DNA from: Rhodocollybia butyracea
Taxonomy: Eukaryota; Basidiomycota; Agaricomycetes; Agaricales; Omphalotaceae
Direction of reading: 5' to 3'
DNA length: 64,000 bases
Assembly: GCA_015501585.1 (NCBI GenBank)
Contig: JADNRY010000155.1
Coordinates: 62,001 to 126,000, forward strand
The notes under the pieces were generated by a model. The model had not been told where the DNA came from. It worked only from the letters and a program-made list of their open reading frames with translations, and searched no databases. Position numbers and translations under genes: made by a program. Positions 41,280-52,860 of this stretch are shown in pieces. Numbering within the stretch: position 1 is the stretch's first letter; every line of letters begins with the position of its first letter.

Positions 41280-42911
41280 ATGAAACACTTGAACGCGGCC
41301 GAATGGTCTCTAGAACTTCCGAGTGTCCCCCTTCTCAAGGGAGAATCGAACCTTGAGGAATGGAAAGACATTCTCATTCGAACACTCGAATTGCACGGTC
41401 TTGAATACTATGTTCAAACAGAAGTCCCTGAACCTGCGGACCCCGCCGTACGGGAACAGTGGAAGTGTGACCGCGCCAAGGTCAATTTACTTCTCAAACG
41501 ATCCACTCCACTCGTCCAGAACACTCTTGAAGCAGCTGGATGGAATCGATTCGCAGCGGAGGACCCCAAGGCTCTTTACGAGCTGATCCTACGAGTCATT
41601 CCGAATGTGTCTGCAAATGCGACTGGAGACATGGTAACAGAATTAGGTGCTGTCATGGCATTGATTGATATGTGTCCTCCTCCGGACGAGCTGATCCCGT
41701 TCGATGGCGACAAGGCTCGTGTGGAAGAACTCTGCATGCGCCTTGGGGGTTCCGTTGACCTAGAAGCCGATTTGAGATGGGCGTGCTCATTCCTAACTGC
41801 GGTGAAAGTGGGATTCCTGTCACCTAGCATCGAGCTTGATGTCCCTCCACCTCACAAAACTTATCCACGCTTTAGACCCATGGCGACACGTGGGATTGGG
41901 GGGTGGGCTTTTGCCCTTACCAACTTGGGGGAGGCACTGACGACCCGGGTTCCCACAGATGGAAAAAGGCAATTGGCCCACAGGCCCGGGATTTCGAACG
42001 TTGGACCCTTTAGCGCGGATATCGTCTTGACTTGTGAAGCCTTGAGTCACACTTGGTACTGCGGTCTAACGGTCCACGGCGAGGCCGACCTGCGAGAGTG
42101 TTGGACCCTCTGGATAAACTTGCGTCGGAACAGCTACCTGCCGGGGTCCACACGAGTCACTGGTAGCCAAGTGACCCCCTTACCGCCCCTTGGGCCGTCA
42201 AGGCACTTCACTGGGAATGACTCCAAGCGGCTCGCTCTAAATTTCTATTTACGATTTGCGACCCCACTGCTGTTATTCACAGAGTACAATCCTCAGCACC
42301 ACATAGCCGCAATTACGTTCGCCAGCGCCATACCATTGTGTGAGGAAGGGGATGAAGGTGTGCATGAGGCGGGATACCTCATTCAAGCCTCTTCTCAATT
42401 GCTGGACCTGTATGATCCCGCGACGTATAAATCATACTGGCACGGCGGCCCATTCGCTGGTCCCGGAGCAGAACTACTGACTGCTACCTTGGACGCGGTG
42501 GAAGAGGCCATAAAATCTTACACGCTGACGGGAGTCGCTTGCATTTTATGCTTCCTATATTCTGTTTGCTCGACTCGCCACAGGAAACTATACTACGATA
42601 ATCAACCCGAGAACCTTCCCACACATGTGGGCAAGGTAAACTTAAACCATGACAATCCCTTTGTTGGGCTCATACACGCTATCAGCGAACCTCGACCGAC
42701 ATTCGCGTTGTGGGAACAATCTGTAGACTTGCATATACGGAGAATACACGATTGGCAGCATAGTTTGGCTCCGACCACCGCGGGGTTTGTTACAGCAACT
42801 AATGTTTTGGACGTGGGGGACTCTTTCTACAACATCATGCACCAACTCGCGCGTCCCTACTTGGTAACCGATCGCGCAGTGCCCCCACTCTGTAGCTACA
42901 TGACACTGTGA
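41280..42911 (+). CDS. Lone Gag-like (UBN2/Copia-type) ORF
   Basis: Uninterrupted 543-codon frame from ATG 41280. Residues about 10-130 (LPSVPLLKGESNLEEWKDIL, then LHGLEYYV, EPADPAVREQWKCDRAKVNL, LEAAGW, ALYELILRVIPN) fit the pattern of Copia-type Gag/UBN2 N-terminal regions. The rest, including a short hydrophobic segment near residues 420-430 (GVACILCFLYSVC), is unrecognised. No zinc knuckle, protease, integrase or reverse transcriptase follows, and no flanking LTR was found. It could be a decayed retrotransposon whose Gag frame survives, or a captured host gene. Some internal parts may be intron sequence that happens to stay open. Confidence 0.55.
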   Translation: MKHLNAAEWSLELPSVPLLKGESNLEEWKDILIRTLELHGLEYYVQTEVPEPADPAVREQWKCDRAKVNLLLKRSTPLVQNTLEAAGWNRFAAEDPKALYELILRVIPNVSANATGDMVTELGAVMALIDMCPPPDELIPFDGDKARVEELCMRLGGSVDLEADLRWACSFLTAVKVGFLSPSIELDVPPPHKTYPRFRPMATRGIGGWAFALTNLGEALTTRVPTDGKRQLAHRPGISNVGPFSADIVLTCEALSHTWYCGLTVHGEADLRECWTLWINLRRNSYLPGSTRVTGSQVTPLPPLGPSRHFTGNDSKRLALNFYLRFATPLLLFTEYNPQHHIAAITFASAIPLCEEGDEGVHEAGYLIQASSQLLDLYDPATYKSYWHGGPFAGPGAELLTATLDAVEEAIKSYTLTGVACILCFLYSVCSTRHRKLYYDNQPENLPTHVGKVNLNHDNPFVGLIHAISEPRPTFALWEQSVDLHIRRIHDWQHSLAPTTAGFVTATNVLDVGDSFYNIMHQLARPYLVTDRAVPPLCSYMTL

Positions 42912-43660
42912 GGACCCCGCACTAGCATCCAGCTATTGCAATGGGGTACTACACTATACTGTCATGTATCGGTGTAGAATTCTGAGTTATGTCCTTGGTC
43001 AATGTTCAATGTTGTAATACTGTATATAGACTTTTCATTTGGCTCTATCTAAACTTGCCCCAAAGTAGGGTGTTGTTATATCATTTCATGAATAAATATT
43101 CTTTCGTCTAGATGAGTTACGGTCCTGAAAGCCCGCTTGCGAATGCTTATGAATCTGAAGAAACTTCCCGATGGAATTTACTGTATACGGTAAATCTACT
43201 TAGTATGTAAAGAGAGAGACAGGTCAAGATGTAGATTGAGCGTAATTACACCAACTTGTCCATGCAAGAAGTGAGTGAGCGATACTGATCAAACAGCAAG
43301 CGATAGAGGGAGGGAGAGGCCAGTAAGTATTCCGCAGGACAACCACGACCGGTAACCAAGGCGAAAGGCGAAAGGATAACGAACGGCAATAAAAAAAAAC
43401 GTAAAAATAAGACAAAGAGGGAAATCAAAAGCAACAAAGAAAAGTGAACAATTGTATGTAGAGAACCAAGGGGAAAAATAACGAAAGAACATTTCGTTAG
43501 ATTGGTTGTCGACTCTTGGACCTTCGAGTCCGAGAAACCAACCGCCATCTCCTCCACCAATGGCTCCGGCACCTTCCCCGCCTCCTCTCATGCACCCGCA
43601 TTCTATACACACGTATAACCATCCATCCCCCAATTACTCCTCACCCTCAACACCACAATC
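42912..43660. other. Spacer, possible minus-strand gene end
   Basis: Non-coding on the plus strand. Minus-strand frames at 43246-43633 overlap each other; one contains a Gly-rich run GAGAIGGGDGGWFLGLEG that might be coding, but no domain is recognisable. Confidence 0.3.
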
Positions 43661-43666
43661 CCAAAA

Positions 43667-44190
43667 TTAACCCCCCAACTCCCTAATCTGCGGAAACTCT
43701 GGAAACATCTGCACATACTTTGTCTCGCAGACGTTATGCGCAAACGACGTGATGCGGATGTACATCGATCGGGTTCTTCGGCAACATCGAGGGATACGGA
43801 GGCTCCTCGTCCTCCAAAACCACATCTCCCCTCTCCCGTCGCTCTCTAACCTCCTGCCTCCTCGCTTCTCTTTCAACCACTCTTCACCTTGACAATATTT
43901 CCTTCCCCTTCACCATCCCCCACACCTCGATCTGCCTCAGCGCAGTGCGTATATTATACGCCACCTTCATGGGCATATGATCAATCGTTATGTCCTCAAC
44001 GTAGGTTGGAACAACAACAAGTGCTACGAAAACCTTGAATCTCCTAACGTTTGAAAGGTCAGCATAGCCCATTTCCCGAGTTCGAGGTGTCAGAAGTTAG
44101 GTGTGCGCCCACGGAGTGCAGAGCGTAATCTGGAGGTGCGAGCATATCCTTGTTGAAGTACAAGGAGACGCTAAGTATCATCGACAAGAT
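43667..44190 (-). pseudogene. Possible minus-strand gene fragment, unidentified
   Basis: On the minus strand, NKDMLAPPDYALHSVGAHLT (about 44165-44105) precedes FKVFVALVVVPTYVEDITID and MKVAYNIRTALRQIEVWG (44050-43920), then EPPYPSMLPKNPIDVHPH in another frame (about 43800-43740). The hydrophobic beta-like spacing looks like real protein, but frames shift and I cannot name the family. Confidence 0.3.
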
Positions 44191-44192
44191 GG

Positions 44193-44699
44193 GTGGTTTT
44201 AGACTTCGTTCTACCAGTTAGAGGAGGTGGTGCTCACGCTGGCTTTGGTGGGTGCGTTCTTCCCGACGTCAAGTACTTCCTTGATGCCCCCTTCGACGGA
44301 CCCGAAACGTCCCTCGAGTGCGGCCAATTTTGCACAGGCTTCGTCGTCGCGACCACTGCGCTCGACACGGGCCTCGACAACCTATCCGTCTTCTGGTTGA
44401 ACCCTCCCGCTTTCCTGCTTGACCAGCTGTCTCATTCGTCCAACCAACTTAACCTTGCCTTGCTGCCATTCGCAGTCTTTACCCTCGTCTGCTCATTCTC
44501 CAAAACCAACGCGGGAAAAGCAGATTCTATGACCGACATCACATTAAGTTGTATTCTCCGCCGATATTGTAGTGACGAAGACCACGAAAACTGCAGCGTC
44601 AATGCAACAAGCGGTTCCCGGTCATCCATGCTGCCCAAAGGAAGAGGAACCTTGAATATGAAGTGTATATGGGACAAACATGTTGACTGCTTTCCCTAA
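44193..44699 (+). other. Open frame of 168 codons, coding status doubtful
   Basis: Open on the plus strand, but the minus strand is also largely open over the same bases (44432-44677), and GC-rich composition may explain both. No domain recognised. Confidence 0.2.
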
Positions 44700-45028
44700 T
44701 GCCCGGCCACTAAGATGGAATAAGGAAGAGAGAAACGAAGAGTCTTCAGAGTCTGAAGACGATGGAACCCAGTCGCATGGAGCGTCGTCGTATGAGTACG
44801 AGTCTTCATTGGGTTGGCCGATTTCTGGATCTTTGGGGATATTAGGGATGTGAGTTGTTTACTGCAACTTGTTGACTCAGTACTCGAAGTAAATTGTTCA
44901 TTGTTCATACTCCGACCTGATGCCGCTTGCATTCCGGCCTGTGGGAACCGTACGTCAGGCTCATGTGGGCGCGTTTGGACGCGTTCGTGTTCACGACTTT
45001 CTTTTATTTATTGCATGCTGGACGATTA

Positions 45029-45990
45029 GAATGCTCATCCTTCGGGCCTCTCAACACCGCAAGATCTAGCTCGCGTCCGACAGCTTATCCGACCCCCCTT
45101 TAAGCATGACATACACAATTATGCACTGGAAGGAATCTATAATATGCTATGGATGGCTACCATGCTGTTTCTGTGGTTAGAACAGGCGGAGGGAAAACAA
45201 CCTACTTCCCTGGACTCATGGTCCTGTCGCAGGGACTCACCCCAGACTCTCATGATCTCAAGCAGAGCTTAGATCACAAAATCCCAGAGGATGCTATCTG
45301 TATCATTGTATATCCAACGAAGGGCTTGGAGGAAGATATGGTGATACTTCAAGTTTCTTCATGCTTACTATAGTTTAGGAATGAACGTCTTAACTTCAAC
45401 ACCCTTGGAACACCCTTACTTGCTATCAATGAATACACGCTAAAGGCTGCTCGCACCAAACGAGGCGATTTATGGACGCCCTCACTTGCGCTGCCTTCTT
45501 CTTTCGCCAGAGCAGCTCACATCCAAACCATTCACCACCGCTCTTCCCAATCGCGCTTAATATCGATGAAATTCATCTAATTCTGTCATGGGGCGCGCCT
45601 GGCTTTCGCCTCGCATTTCGAGACATTGGGAACGTTCTCATGCATGAGTCCCACAATGGACAACACTTACCGGTGTCACCGCTCCTCTCCCATCTGGCAC
45701 CGATACTCAGACAATCATTCAAATTCTTGGGCTGAAGCCTGGTTCATTCCTTTTCAGCCGCTGCTCAAATCACCGGCCAGAGCTTCAGTTAATTCTGAGG
45801 CACGGTCTACAAGGTTGGACCTTCGCTGATCTTGATTGGGTTCTTGAGGGTCGTAGGAAGACTATTATCTATTGCCGCACAATCTCACTTGCCTCTCGTG
45901 TTTTTGTTTACTTATGGCGGAAGGGCCATCCATCAGATTCATCTATCCGTCGAAAGCGTTTTCGCTTATACTGCTCACTAGCTCTATTCT
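45029..45990 (+). pseudogene. RecQ/DEAD-type helicase relic
   Basis: In order, with several frame changes: GLSTPQDLARVRQLIRPPFK (about 45040), DGYHAVSVVRTGGGKTTYFP (Walker A, 45149-45210), IIVYPTKGLEEDM (Ia-like), LLAINEYTLKAARTKRGDLW (about 45415-45475), EQLTSKPFTTALPN (about 45510-45550), NIDEIHLILSWG (DExH box, 45560-45595), then WTTLTGVTAPLPSGTDTQTI (motif III region, about 45665) and RKTIIYCRTISLASRVFVYL (about 45850-45910). The signature matches the RecQ-like helicases that are numerous in basidiomycetes. At least three frame breaks make it non-functional. Only the N-terminal RecA-like domain and the start of the second are present. Confidence 0.75.
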
Positions 45991-46850
45991 AATGAGACAA
46001 AAATATACCCAGCGTGTGCCCATGTTTCGATGAATCTTAACCCCATTCTCATCTTTAGTACGAGAGAAGAAAAAAAGAAATTGTCCAATTGTCCGGGCTC
46101 ACGCAATATCGCATTGAGTATATTCCCTACCTTTAGAAGATTGACATCTTTAACTTTAGTTCTCTCTGCCTCGATAGCACCTGTGGTCTGTGATTGACTG
46201 CTGGGAAGGATCGGATCTGTGAGTAGGACTCCTGAGATGCAAACTGGGTAGCCTCAGAGGGTGAGAACCCCACCAGGCTTTATCAGCGAACGAGCTTCTT
46301 CGCTAACTACAAGACGGCTAGCCATTTGTCACATAAATTATAAGAAATTATACCAATCCGGCTCTGGGCTCGGCACTTGCTATCATTATCGGAGCAATGG
46401 GAATGGGATAATGCCAGGGGACTCATGAGAATGACACTAAACTGGAAGGCTCACTTCAAGGCATCTCTCATTTTTAACGGAGAGGAGCTCCGCGATACTT
46501 AAGTTCCCGAAGGGGCAGATAAGGTAGCAAGGCGATCTTGCAAGCCAGCCGAGAACGTGAAAGTATCACCTTCTCTGCTCCTGGATATCGTCGTCCATAT
46601 TCGGTTTTTCCCTCCCTGCGAAATAATTAATTAATAACCATATGCATATACAGCCAGTATATTTTCCTGTAACTACCCAAGTGATGGCAGAGTCCCGAGA
46701 GTCGTATATTGAGTCGGGAATATGGATAACATTGTAAGGTTAGGTAGATAATAAAAGCAACGTTTTCCCTGGGCGTGTGGGCAGGAATCCCAAAAATGCG
46801 GCGAGGCAGTTTGGAACGACTGGATAGACGTGGCCAGCCTGAGCTGCTGT
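45991..46850. other. Spacer with inverted P450-flank piece
   Basis: No gene seen. 46660-46710 is the reverse complement of 30661-30715 (upstream flank of P450-4), which shows a local inversion in the P450-5 flank. Confidence 0.5.
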
Positions 46851-48176
46851 TCTTGCGACACGAGTGACGATGGATGGGGTGATAAGATAAGACTCACACA
46901 CGAGATCGAAGGAACGAATGCATCTTAACAGAATAATAATAATAGAATGAAGGCCAATGGAAACGGGTGAATCAAATTGGATAAGTACTGTACAATATGC
47001 AGGAGAACCCCGAGTTGAACCCCAAAAGAAAGGCAAGAAACAGCAAAAGTTTAAATTAGCATGACTCACACCGGTATTACCTCCACTTCCATAGAACAGA
47101 AGACATGCATCAGTTTGAATTTTCTCTGAAATATGATGAATTTTTGGGTTGCCTGAAATGGAGAAATTGGTTTTGCCATTTCGGAGGCACTGAAATGATA
47201 TCCAAATTGTAGCCTTTCTCTGTAAGCTTCTCTCTGATGGAAGCAGATAAGGTAAGATTCACTATTTGACAAGTAAGAAAGGAAAGGGGTTAATAGTACG
47301 ACCGGGATTAGTATTTAAACCCATTTCGAAGGATCACTACAAATGAAAGATGAAGGAGAGATATATCATTCCTTTGAATGAGAGTTTTGTCAATGAATAT
47401 GGCGCCGCTTAAGGACTGGTGTCAGGGTGATCTCGGCGGAGGGCAGAGGTGCGTTGAAAATCATGAATCACTGACTCGGATTCCAGTACATCGAAGGTAA
47501 ATTGAGTCTGGTAAGGAAATGATTTGGAGGAGACCCAGACATACCAAGCGTGAGCAATAAAAGGGAATAGTGGGGCTAAAATTCCACGAAGCCAAGAAAT
47601 GAAGTGAAAGGAAAGTATGCAAGTCGCGACTCTAGTTCCTTCCTTCCTTCCTAGAATGAACTAGTGTTCGTAAACTTTAGTTTAGAGACGCGCAAGTATA
47701 CACCAACAATTATTCGAGGTACTACTTACGCTAGCGGTTCGTTAACTCACGTAGCTTCAGCTGGCAGTAATTAACATCTTAGATCCGGATGTTATCTGAA
47801 ATGATATCCAAACTGTAGCCTTAGTATCAGTAGGCGTCCGTCTGATGGAAGCGGAGGTAATGGTGGTGTTTGGGCGGTGACTCAGGCAGGTACTTGAAAT
47901 TAACATCACATATCTCTAGATGTATATATTAAACATGAACACGCTCTTAAATTTCGATCCTCACGACAGGACGCATCTGGCGGAATACTAGGAGTATCGC
48001 CACTGCGGCATCCACTGTATCTTATACATAATTGAGTGATTTGGGAGTAAAGGAGTAAGTGCAGCAGTCCGAATAAGATCCATTTGAGATCCATGCTCAG
48101 GACAGAACCTAAAGATTCGAAGTAAAAGAGTAAGTGCAGCAGTCATAGGATCCTTACTCAGTCTATCCATGATTCT
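46851..48176 (+). repeat. P450-5 5' flank
   Basis: 46860-47250 and 47900-48176 match the P450-4 flank (30750-31500); about 0.65 kb between them is extra here and holds no recognisable gene. A short CTTC repeat lies at 47638-47652. Confidence 0.65.
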
Positions 48177-48183
48177 TATAAAA
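48177..48183 (+). promoter_or_regulatory. TATA box of P450-5
   Basis: TATAAAA 47 nt before ATG 48230. It is followed by a doubled AAAACGGAC not present in P450-4. Confidence 0.55.
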
Positions 48184-48229
48184 CGGACTACAAAACGGAC
48201 GGTCTCGACTGAGACGGTTGTATCTCTTG

Positions 48230-50448
48230 ATGGCGCTAAATTTTGACCCGATGCACGCTTCAGCCCTCCTTTTTCTGACTTTGGTTCTCGTTCTATGCGC
48301 ACGATGGAGAAATTCACCACAGTACCCTCTGCCTCCGGGTCCCAAGAAGCTTCCGATTCTAGGGAACTTGTTTGATATCCCCAGAAAAAGTTTTATCTGG
48401 CTTGATTACATCGAGATGTGTCGGAAATATGGTATAATTTTACTACAATCTCTACTACAATGAATGGTATGCTCAAAGGGCTCGCCAGGTTCTGACATTA
48501 TTCACCTGAGTGCTCTCGGAAACTCCATTATCGTTCTGGATTCTGCGCAGGCGGTCAGCGATCTTCTTGAGAAGCGGTCCTCTCTGTACTCGAGTCGGCC
48601 CAAATCAGTACGTGACGCTTCTATCTCCTTTACATCATACTCAGTTCTGTGTTTTTCAACAGACTATGCTAAATGAGCTACTAGGGTACGTGATTGTGTT
48701 TTTAATCTGGTGTACCGCCGATCTTTGCATTTTCTTGAACGCTCCAGTTTGACTGAAGCAAAAATATCGGCGGTATGTATCAGATCCCCGCGCCCTCTAA
48801 CAATACCATAGGTGGGGAGGCATAACTATAGCACGACCCAACGACGACATATGGAAATCTCAGCGAAGAATATTTGCGAACACAATCCCTGTGACAGATG
48901 TGAAGCGTTTTCATGCGAAGCAAATTGCAGCAACTCATGACCTTCTTCGAGCCCTCGCGCATTCCGATGATATCATAAGGGATTTGTATACGTGAGTGTT
49001 CACAAGCGTAACAGAGCAAATTTACTCAGTATATCTAGGGGGACTACCGTACTCATCATGGATATAACTTATGGGATCCAAGGAGAGGAAGCGCTACCCT
49101 TCATCAAGACTGCCGTCGAAGTAGTAGACACTCTGGCCATCGCCACAGCTCCAGGCGCATTTTTAGTCGATCAAATCTCCATTTGTAAGTGAACACCATT
49201 ATTCATCCCGCTCGTATAACATCCCGAATCCAGTGAAATATGTACCAGAATGGTTTCCAGGTGCTGGTTTCAAGCGCAAAGCGAGAGAATGGAATCTTTT
49301 GCGCACGAAGATGACCGAAGACCCTTTTCGTGTAACCAAAGAACGAATGGTAAATTCTTTGTTTTTGGACTGTCACATCTTTCGAGTTATTGACATACCT
49401 TTAGGTCGCTGGGACTGCCACTCCGTGTCTTGCCTCCGCTGCCTTTGAACAAATAGATCTTACCAAGGACATAGCACAGCAGGAGGAGATCATCAAGGCA
49501 GCCTCCGTAATGACTCATATAGGTAATATCCCACCTTATTAGGCTACTAGACTTACAGTTTACACTCTCAAAAGGTGGTACAGACACCATAGTTGCAACT
49601 ATAGCGAGTTTTATTCTGGTGAACGGCGCAGTTTCAATACCCTATACTATGCACTGCTAACTCGGAAACCCAGGCTATGTTGATGAATCCGGACATGCAA
49701 ACCAGAGCTCAACGTGAACTAGACAGGGTTTTGGCACCAGGAGATTTACCAACCTTTTCCCTTGAACCAGATCTTCCATACATCCAGGCAATTGTCTGGG
49801 AGGCATTGAGGTACCAGAGGACCTTGGTTCAATATTCATATATCCTCATAACGTGTACATGCAGACATCAACCAGCTGTGCCTCTATGTTTTCCACATCT
49901 CGTTACTGAAGATGATGTCTATTCCGGATATTTAATTCCCAAGGACTCAATTATTATGCCCAATATCTGGTAAGCATACAGTCTACCTCTATCACTTGGC
50001 TCTAGTTTCTGAAAATACAATACTCAGGTCAATTTTACACAACGAAGAAGATTATCCTGATCCATATCGATTCAACCCTTCACGCTTTCTTGATGCTGAT
50101 GGGAAAATAGACCCCAGTGTCAAACATATAGGTCCTGCGTTCGGATTTGGGAGACGCGCCTGTGTGAGTGTCATTTCTGTTCTCTGAAGCTTTGGTGGAG
50201 TTGATTTCGGTGTTATTTACTGATAGCCTGGCAAAGAACTTGGACTGGCATCATTGTGGATTAATATAGCGTCCATTTTAGCGTGCTACAGAATTGAACC
50301 AGAGATTGACGAGCATGGTAATCTTGCGGAGCCAAAAGCGGAGTGGTATCCTGGGCTGACAATGTTCAACCACCCACTTCCTTTCAAATGTCGGTTCATT
50401 CCTCGCTCCAAGGACATAGAAGTATCTCTGGATATGAAAGTTACCTGA
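48230..50448 (+). CDS. Cytochrome P450 monooxygenase P450-5
   Basis: Exons 48230-48431, 48489-48607, 48663-48685, 48812-48991, 49039-49184, 49234-49349, 49405-49522, 49575-49618, 49674-49810, 49865-49969, 50028-50163, 50227-50448 join to 515 residues. Start MALNFDPMHASALLFLT with an anchor helix; LPPGPKKLPILGN; WKSQR; GGTDT in the I helix (unlike GGTDA of its sister P450-4); EALR as ExxR; FGFGRRACPG with Cys442. It is the closest paralogue of P450-4, sharing the one-codon deletion before the heme loop, the intron 3 hairpin and both flanks. No lesion seen; ER-bound monooxygenase of unknown substrate. Confidence 0.9.
48713..48775. repeat. Hairpin in intron 3 of P450-5
   Basis: TACCGCCGATCTTTGC (48713-48728) pairs with GCAAAAATATCGGCGGTA (48758-48775), with one mismatch and a 2-nt gap. 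It is close to the P450-4 hairpin. Confidence 0.78.
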
Positions 50449-50705
50449 GAACTGTACTGTGTAACTCCTTGAATGCCATAGTATGTAGTATGTGATTACA
50501 ACGCTGTAAGGTAGTTATCATAAAAATTGTTTCTCAACCTATTGATCATTCATGAGATGACCTTAACATGCGAAATAGGCGCGAAGGAAATATAAGAATA
50601 GTGAAGTCGAGCACACCCACTTTCATCAAATTAAAGCGGAATACAATGAAAAAAGCAACGACCCTAAGTTAGCGATGAATCAACGTACAAAAATCGGTCA
50701 TAAAG
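50449..50705. other. 3' flank of P450-5
   Basis: Aligns with the flank of P450-4 but lacks the solo LTR and the small MITE found there. It serves as the empty-site reference for both. Confidence 0.7.
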
Positions 50706-51335
50706 TTACCATGAGAAACAATCGTGAACACATCACAGTGTGAGCCCAAGCCGCCAAAGAGTAGAAACCAGTCGACTTGCATACCCCCGACAGTCTGATA
50801 AAAGGTTTCGCCCCAAGCGTAAGGATCTGCGAATATACCTCCCCAAGCCCGTCCGTTAAGAACACTGCAACCGAGTGTACCACGAAGTCTAGAATTAGTG
50901 TCAGAGATCCTAGTACTTAAATCCGGCCGTAACAGGTGCCAACCGAAAACCAGCGATGCCCGGGTATCTGTGAAACACACCATGATCGTGAACTGTTGAC
51001 CCATAGCCCCTTTGCTGCACACATAGATGAGGTCCCTGTCCCCCTGTCCCATTGAGCGGCATAAGTGAAACCGGCAGGGAACTGAGAGACACCGTGAGCG
51101 CTGCGAACACTGGCAGGACTGTCCTTGAGACACAAGGAAGGGGTGTTAAGACGAGGAACGGGTCCAATGTTCCCTATAATCATCTAGCTTAATATTTTGA
51201 GTACATCCACATCTACAAGTGAATATAAGACTTACATTGGCCATTTCCTCAATAGTGACGACGACTGTCCGAGCCATTGTAAACGCCTTAGACCAGGCTT
51301 TTCCTCCGTTCAATGGGACCGACTAAAAAAGTCAG
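50706..51335 (-). pseudogene. GH3 beta-glucosidase N-terminal relic
   Basis: On the minus strand from about 51330: NGGKAWSKAFTMARTVVVTI then EEMAN, a plausible GTAAGT intron, then IIGNIGPVPRLNTPSLCLKD followed by SPASVRSAHGVSQFPAGFTY and AAQWDR (51180-51040). This is the N-terminal signature of family 3 beta-glucosidases (usually GNTGPVPRLGxPxLCLQDxP and FPAGxxxAATWD). Further down, in other frames, AMGQQF and NGRAWGGIFADPYAWGETFY then QTVGGMQ correspond to the AMGxEF and GRNWEGFxxDPYL regions. Frames change and the rest of the enzyme is absent. Confidence 0.75.
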
Positions 51336-51770
51336 CGTGAAATCAAGGGGATCTTGAATGAGGCAGGGCGAGCGGGCGGGCGACTTTTTATTGTGTTCAC
51401 AATCAAGTGCGTCTTGTGGGGACAACGCTGTAACAGGACTGCTTTCGGAGGGTTGGGCGGAGCTTGTGAGTGGAGACTGCAAGAAGACTGGGCTGGTGGG
51501 CTGGGTGCGGCCTGCAGGAGAAGTGTTCAATCTACCATAGACGAGGTTAAAGGACTCGGAACCGAGCTATGGAGGGCACCAGGTTTGTGTTTCTGAAATT
51601 GCAACTACTTACTCTTACCCAAGTCCTGATTCTGAACTCTTCATAGAGGTTGACAAGGGGGGGGCCTATTGCCCTATTCTGCCGGATCGCTTTCATATGG
51701 TTGTGTATTGGAACAGATAAATGGCTTTCTGGGCAACTCCCACAATTAGAGAAGTTGAAAGTGAGCACCC
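51336..51770. other. Spacer between GH3 relic and F-box fragment
   Basis: GC-rich open frames on both strands at 51350-51600 show no domain; nothing else recognised. Confidence 0.35.
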
Positions 51771-51779
51771 TCAAGACCG

Positions 51780-52860
51780 GCCTCCAGTAATGGACTGGAT
51801 ACCCATCACGCGGAGTTTGTCTCGACATCTCGATTTATGCTCGCCCGAAGGAAGCCGATCGCGCGGTGTTTATCCCTGCTGGGCCTCTTGTCCTACCCGC
51901 TCCCTGATGCTCGATTCAACTATACGCTACTAGAAGATTTTCAAGTTTCAAAGCCCTTGAAGGATTCCATACATCTTAGATGCACAGCTCGAATGTTCAG
52001 TAGAACCATGGACATTGATGAGTAGGCACTATGTATACTTCATACCTCATCTCAAAGCGCGTACAATCAATATAGGGGGTCCCGTAAAACAAGACCTACA
52101 TATGTAGTTGCAGTTGTATTCTTCGAAACATGAGTTGTTAACTTTTGCTACTGAGACTCGAGCTGTACCGAGGGCAATGGTGGCAACTTGGGTATGGAAC
52201 TAACAGTCTACCATCACGAATCGGAATCGTAGTCTTGATCTCTCTGTAAGTTGTGCTTTTCTCACTAGGCTATAGTGTGACTACACCTGCTGCCTTGTTC
52301 AGTTCTTCTAACAACATTGGAGATGTCTTAGAAGGTCTACATCACCTCGAACCGCTCAGTATGAGCTTTGATTTTCTAGACAGCCTCCCTTCCCCGGCTT
52401 TCTACGAAGATGTCCTAGCTAGTCTGCTGATTACAGGCTTCCTACTTGGGGCATTATTACTGCTTCTGCCTCCAGCGCGAACTATCAACCGCATCCGCAT
52501 CGTCCCCGGTCTCCGAGCGCTAACCGTAACCAAAACCGTACGCAAATCCGATGTCTGAACGAGCTCAACGGAGAGGCGATCTCACTAAGTGTGATGACAC
52601 CGCTACACATAACCAAACCTCCGTGAATTTTCTCTTCAAGATGTTGCCATAGGATCATCATGATCAGTTAACGGCGTGTTTCGAACATCTTGAGTCGATA
52701 AAAACTCTCGTCACAAAGTAGTGTATCACGGAGAGCATGGGCACCGGCAGCGAATTCTAAATGCAAGAGAGAGCCATGCTGGGACTGCGGCGCAACGGCG
52801 TGAACGGTGCTTTGTGCTTGATGACACAGGCGCGGATATGATTTTGTTTGGGTAAAATTC
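51780..52860 (+). pseudogene. Fragment of the F-box/LRR-like gene, copy 3
   Basis: Blocks match the gene at 21704-25274 and copy 2: TTTTCAAGTTTCAAAGCCC (51937), GTCCCGTAAAACAAGAC (about 52079), TCTAACAACATTGGAGATGT, TCCCCGGTCTCCGAGCGCTA (about 52502), GGATCATCATGATCAG (about 52651). Multiple frame breaks; the F-box end is missing. It is the start of the second segmental duplication copy. Confidence 0.65.
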
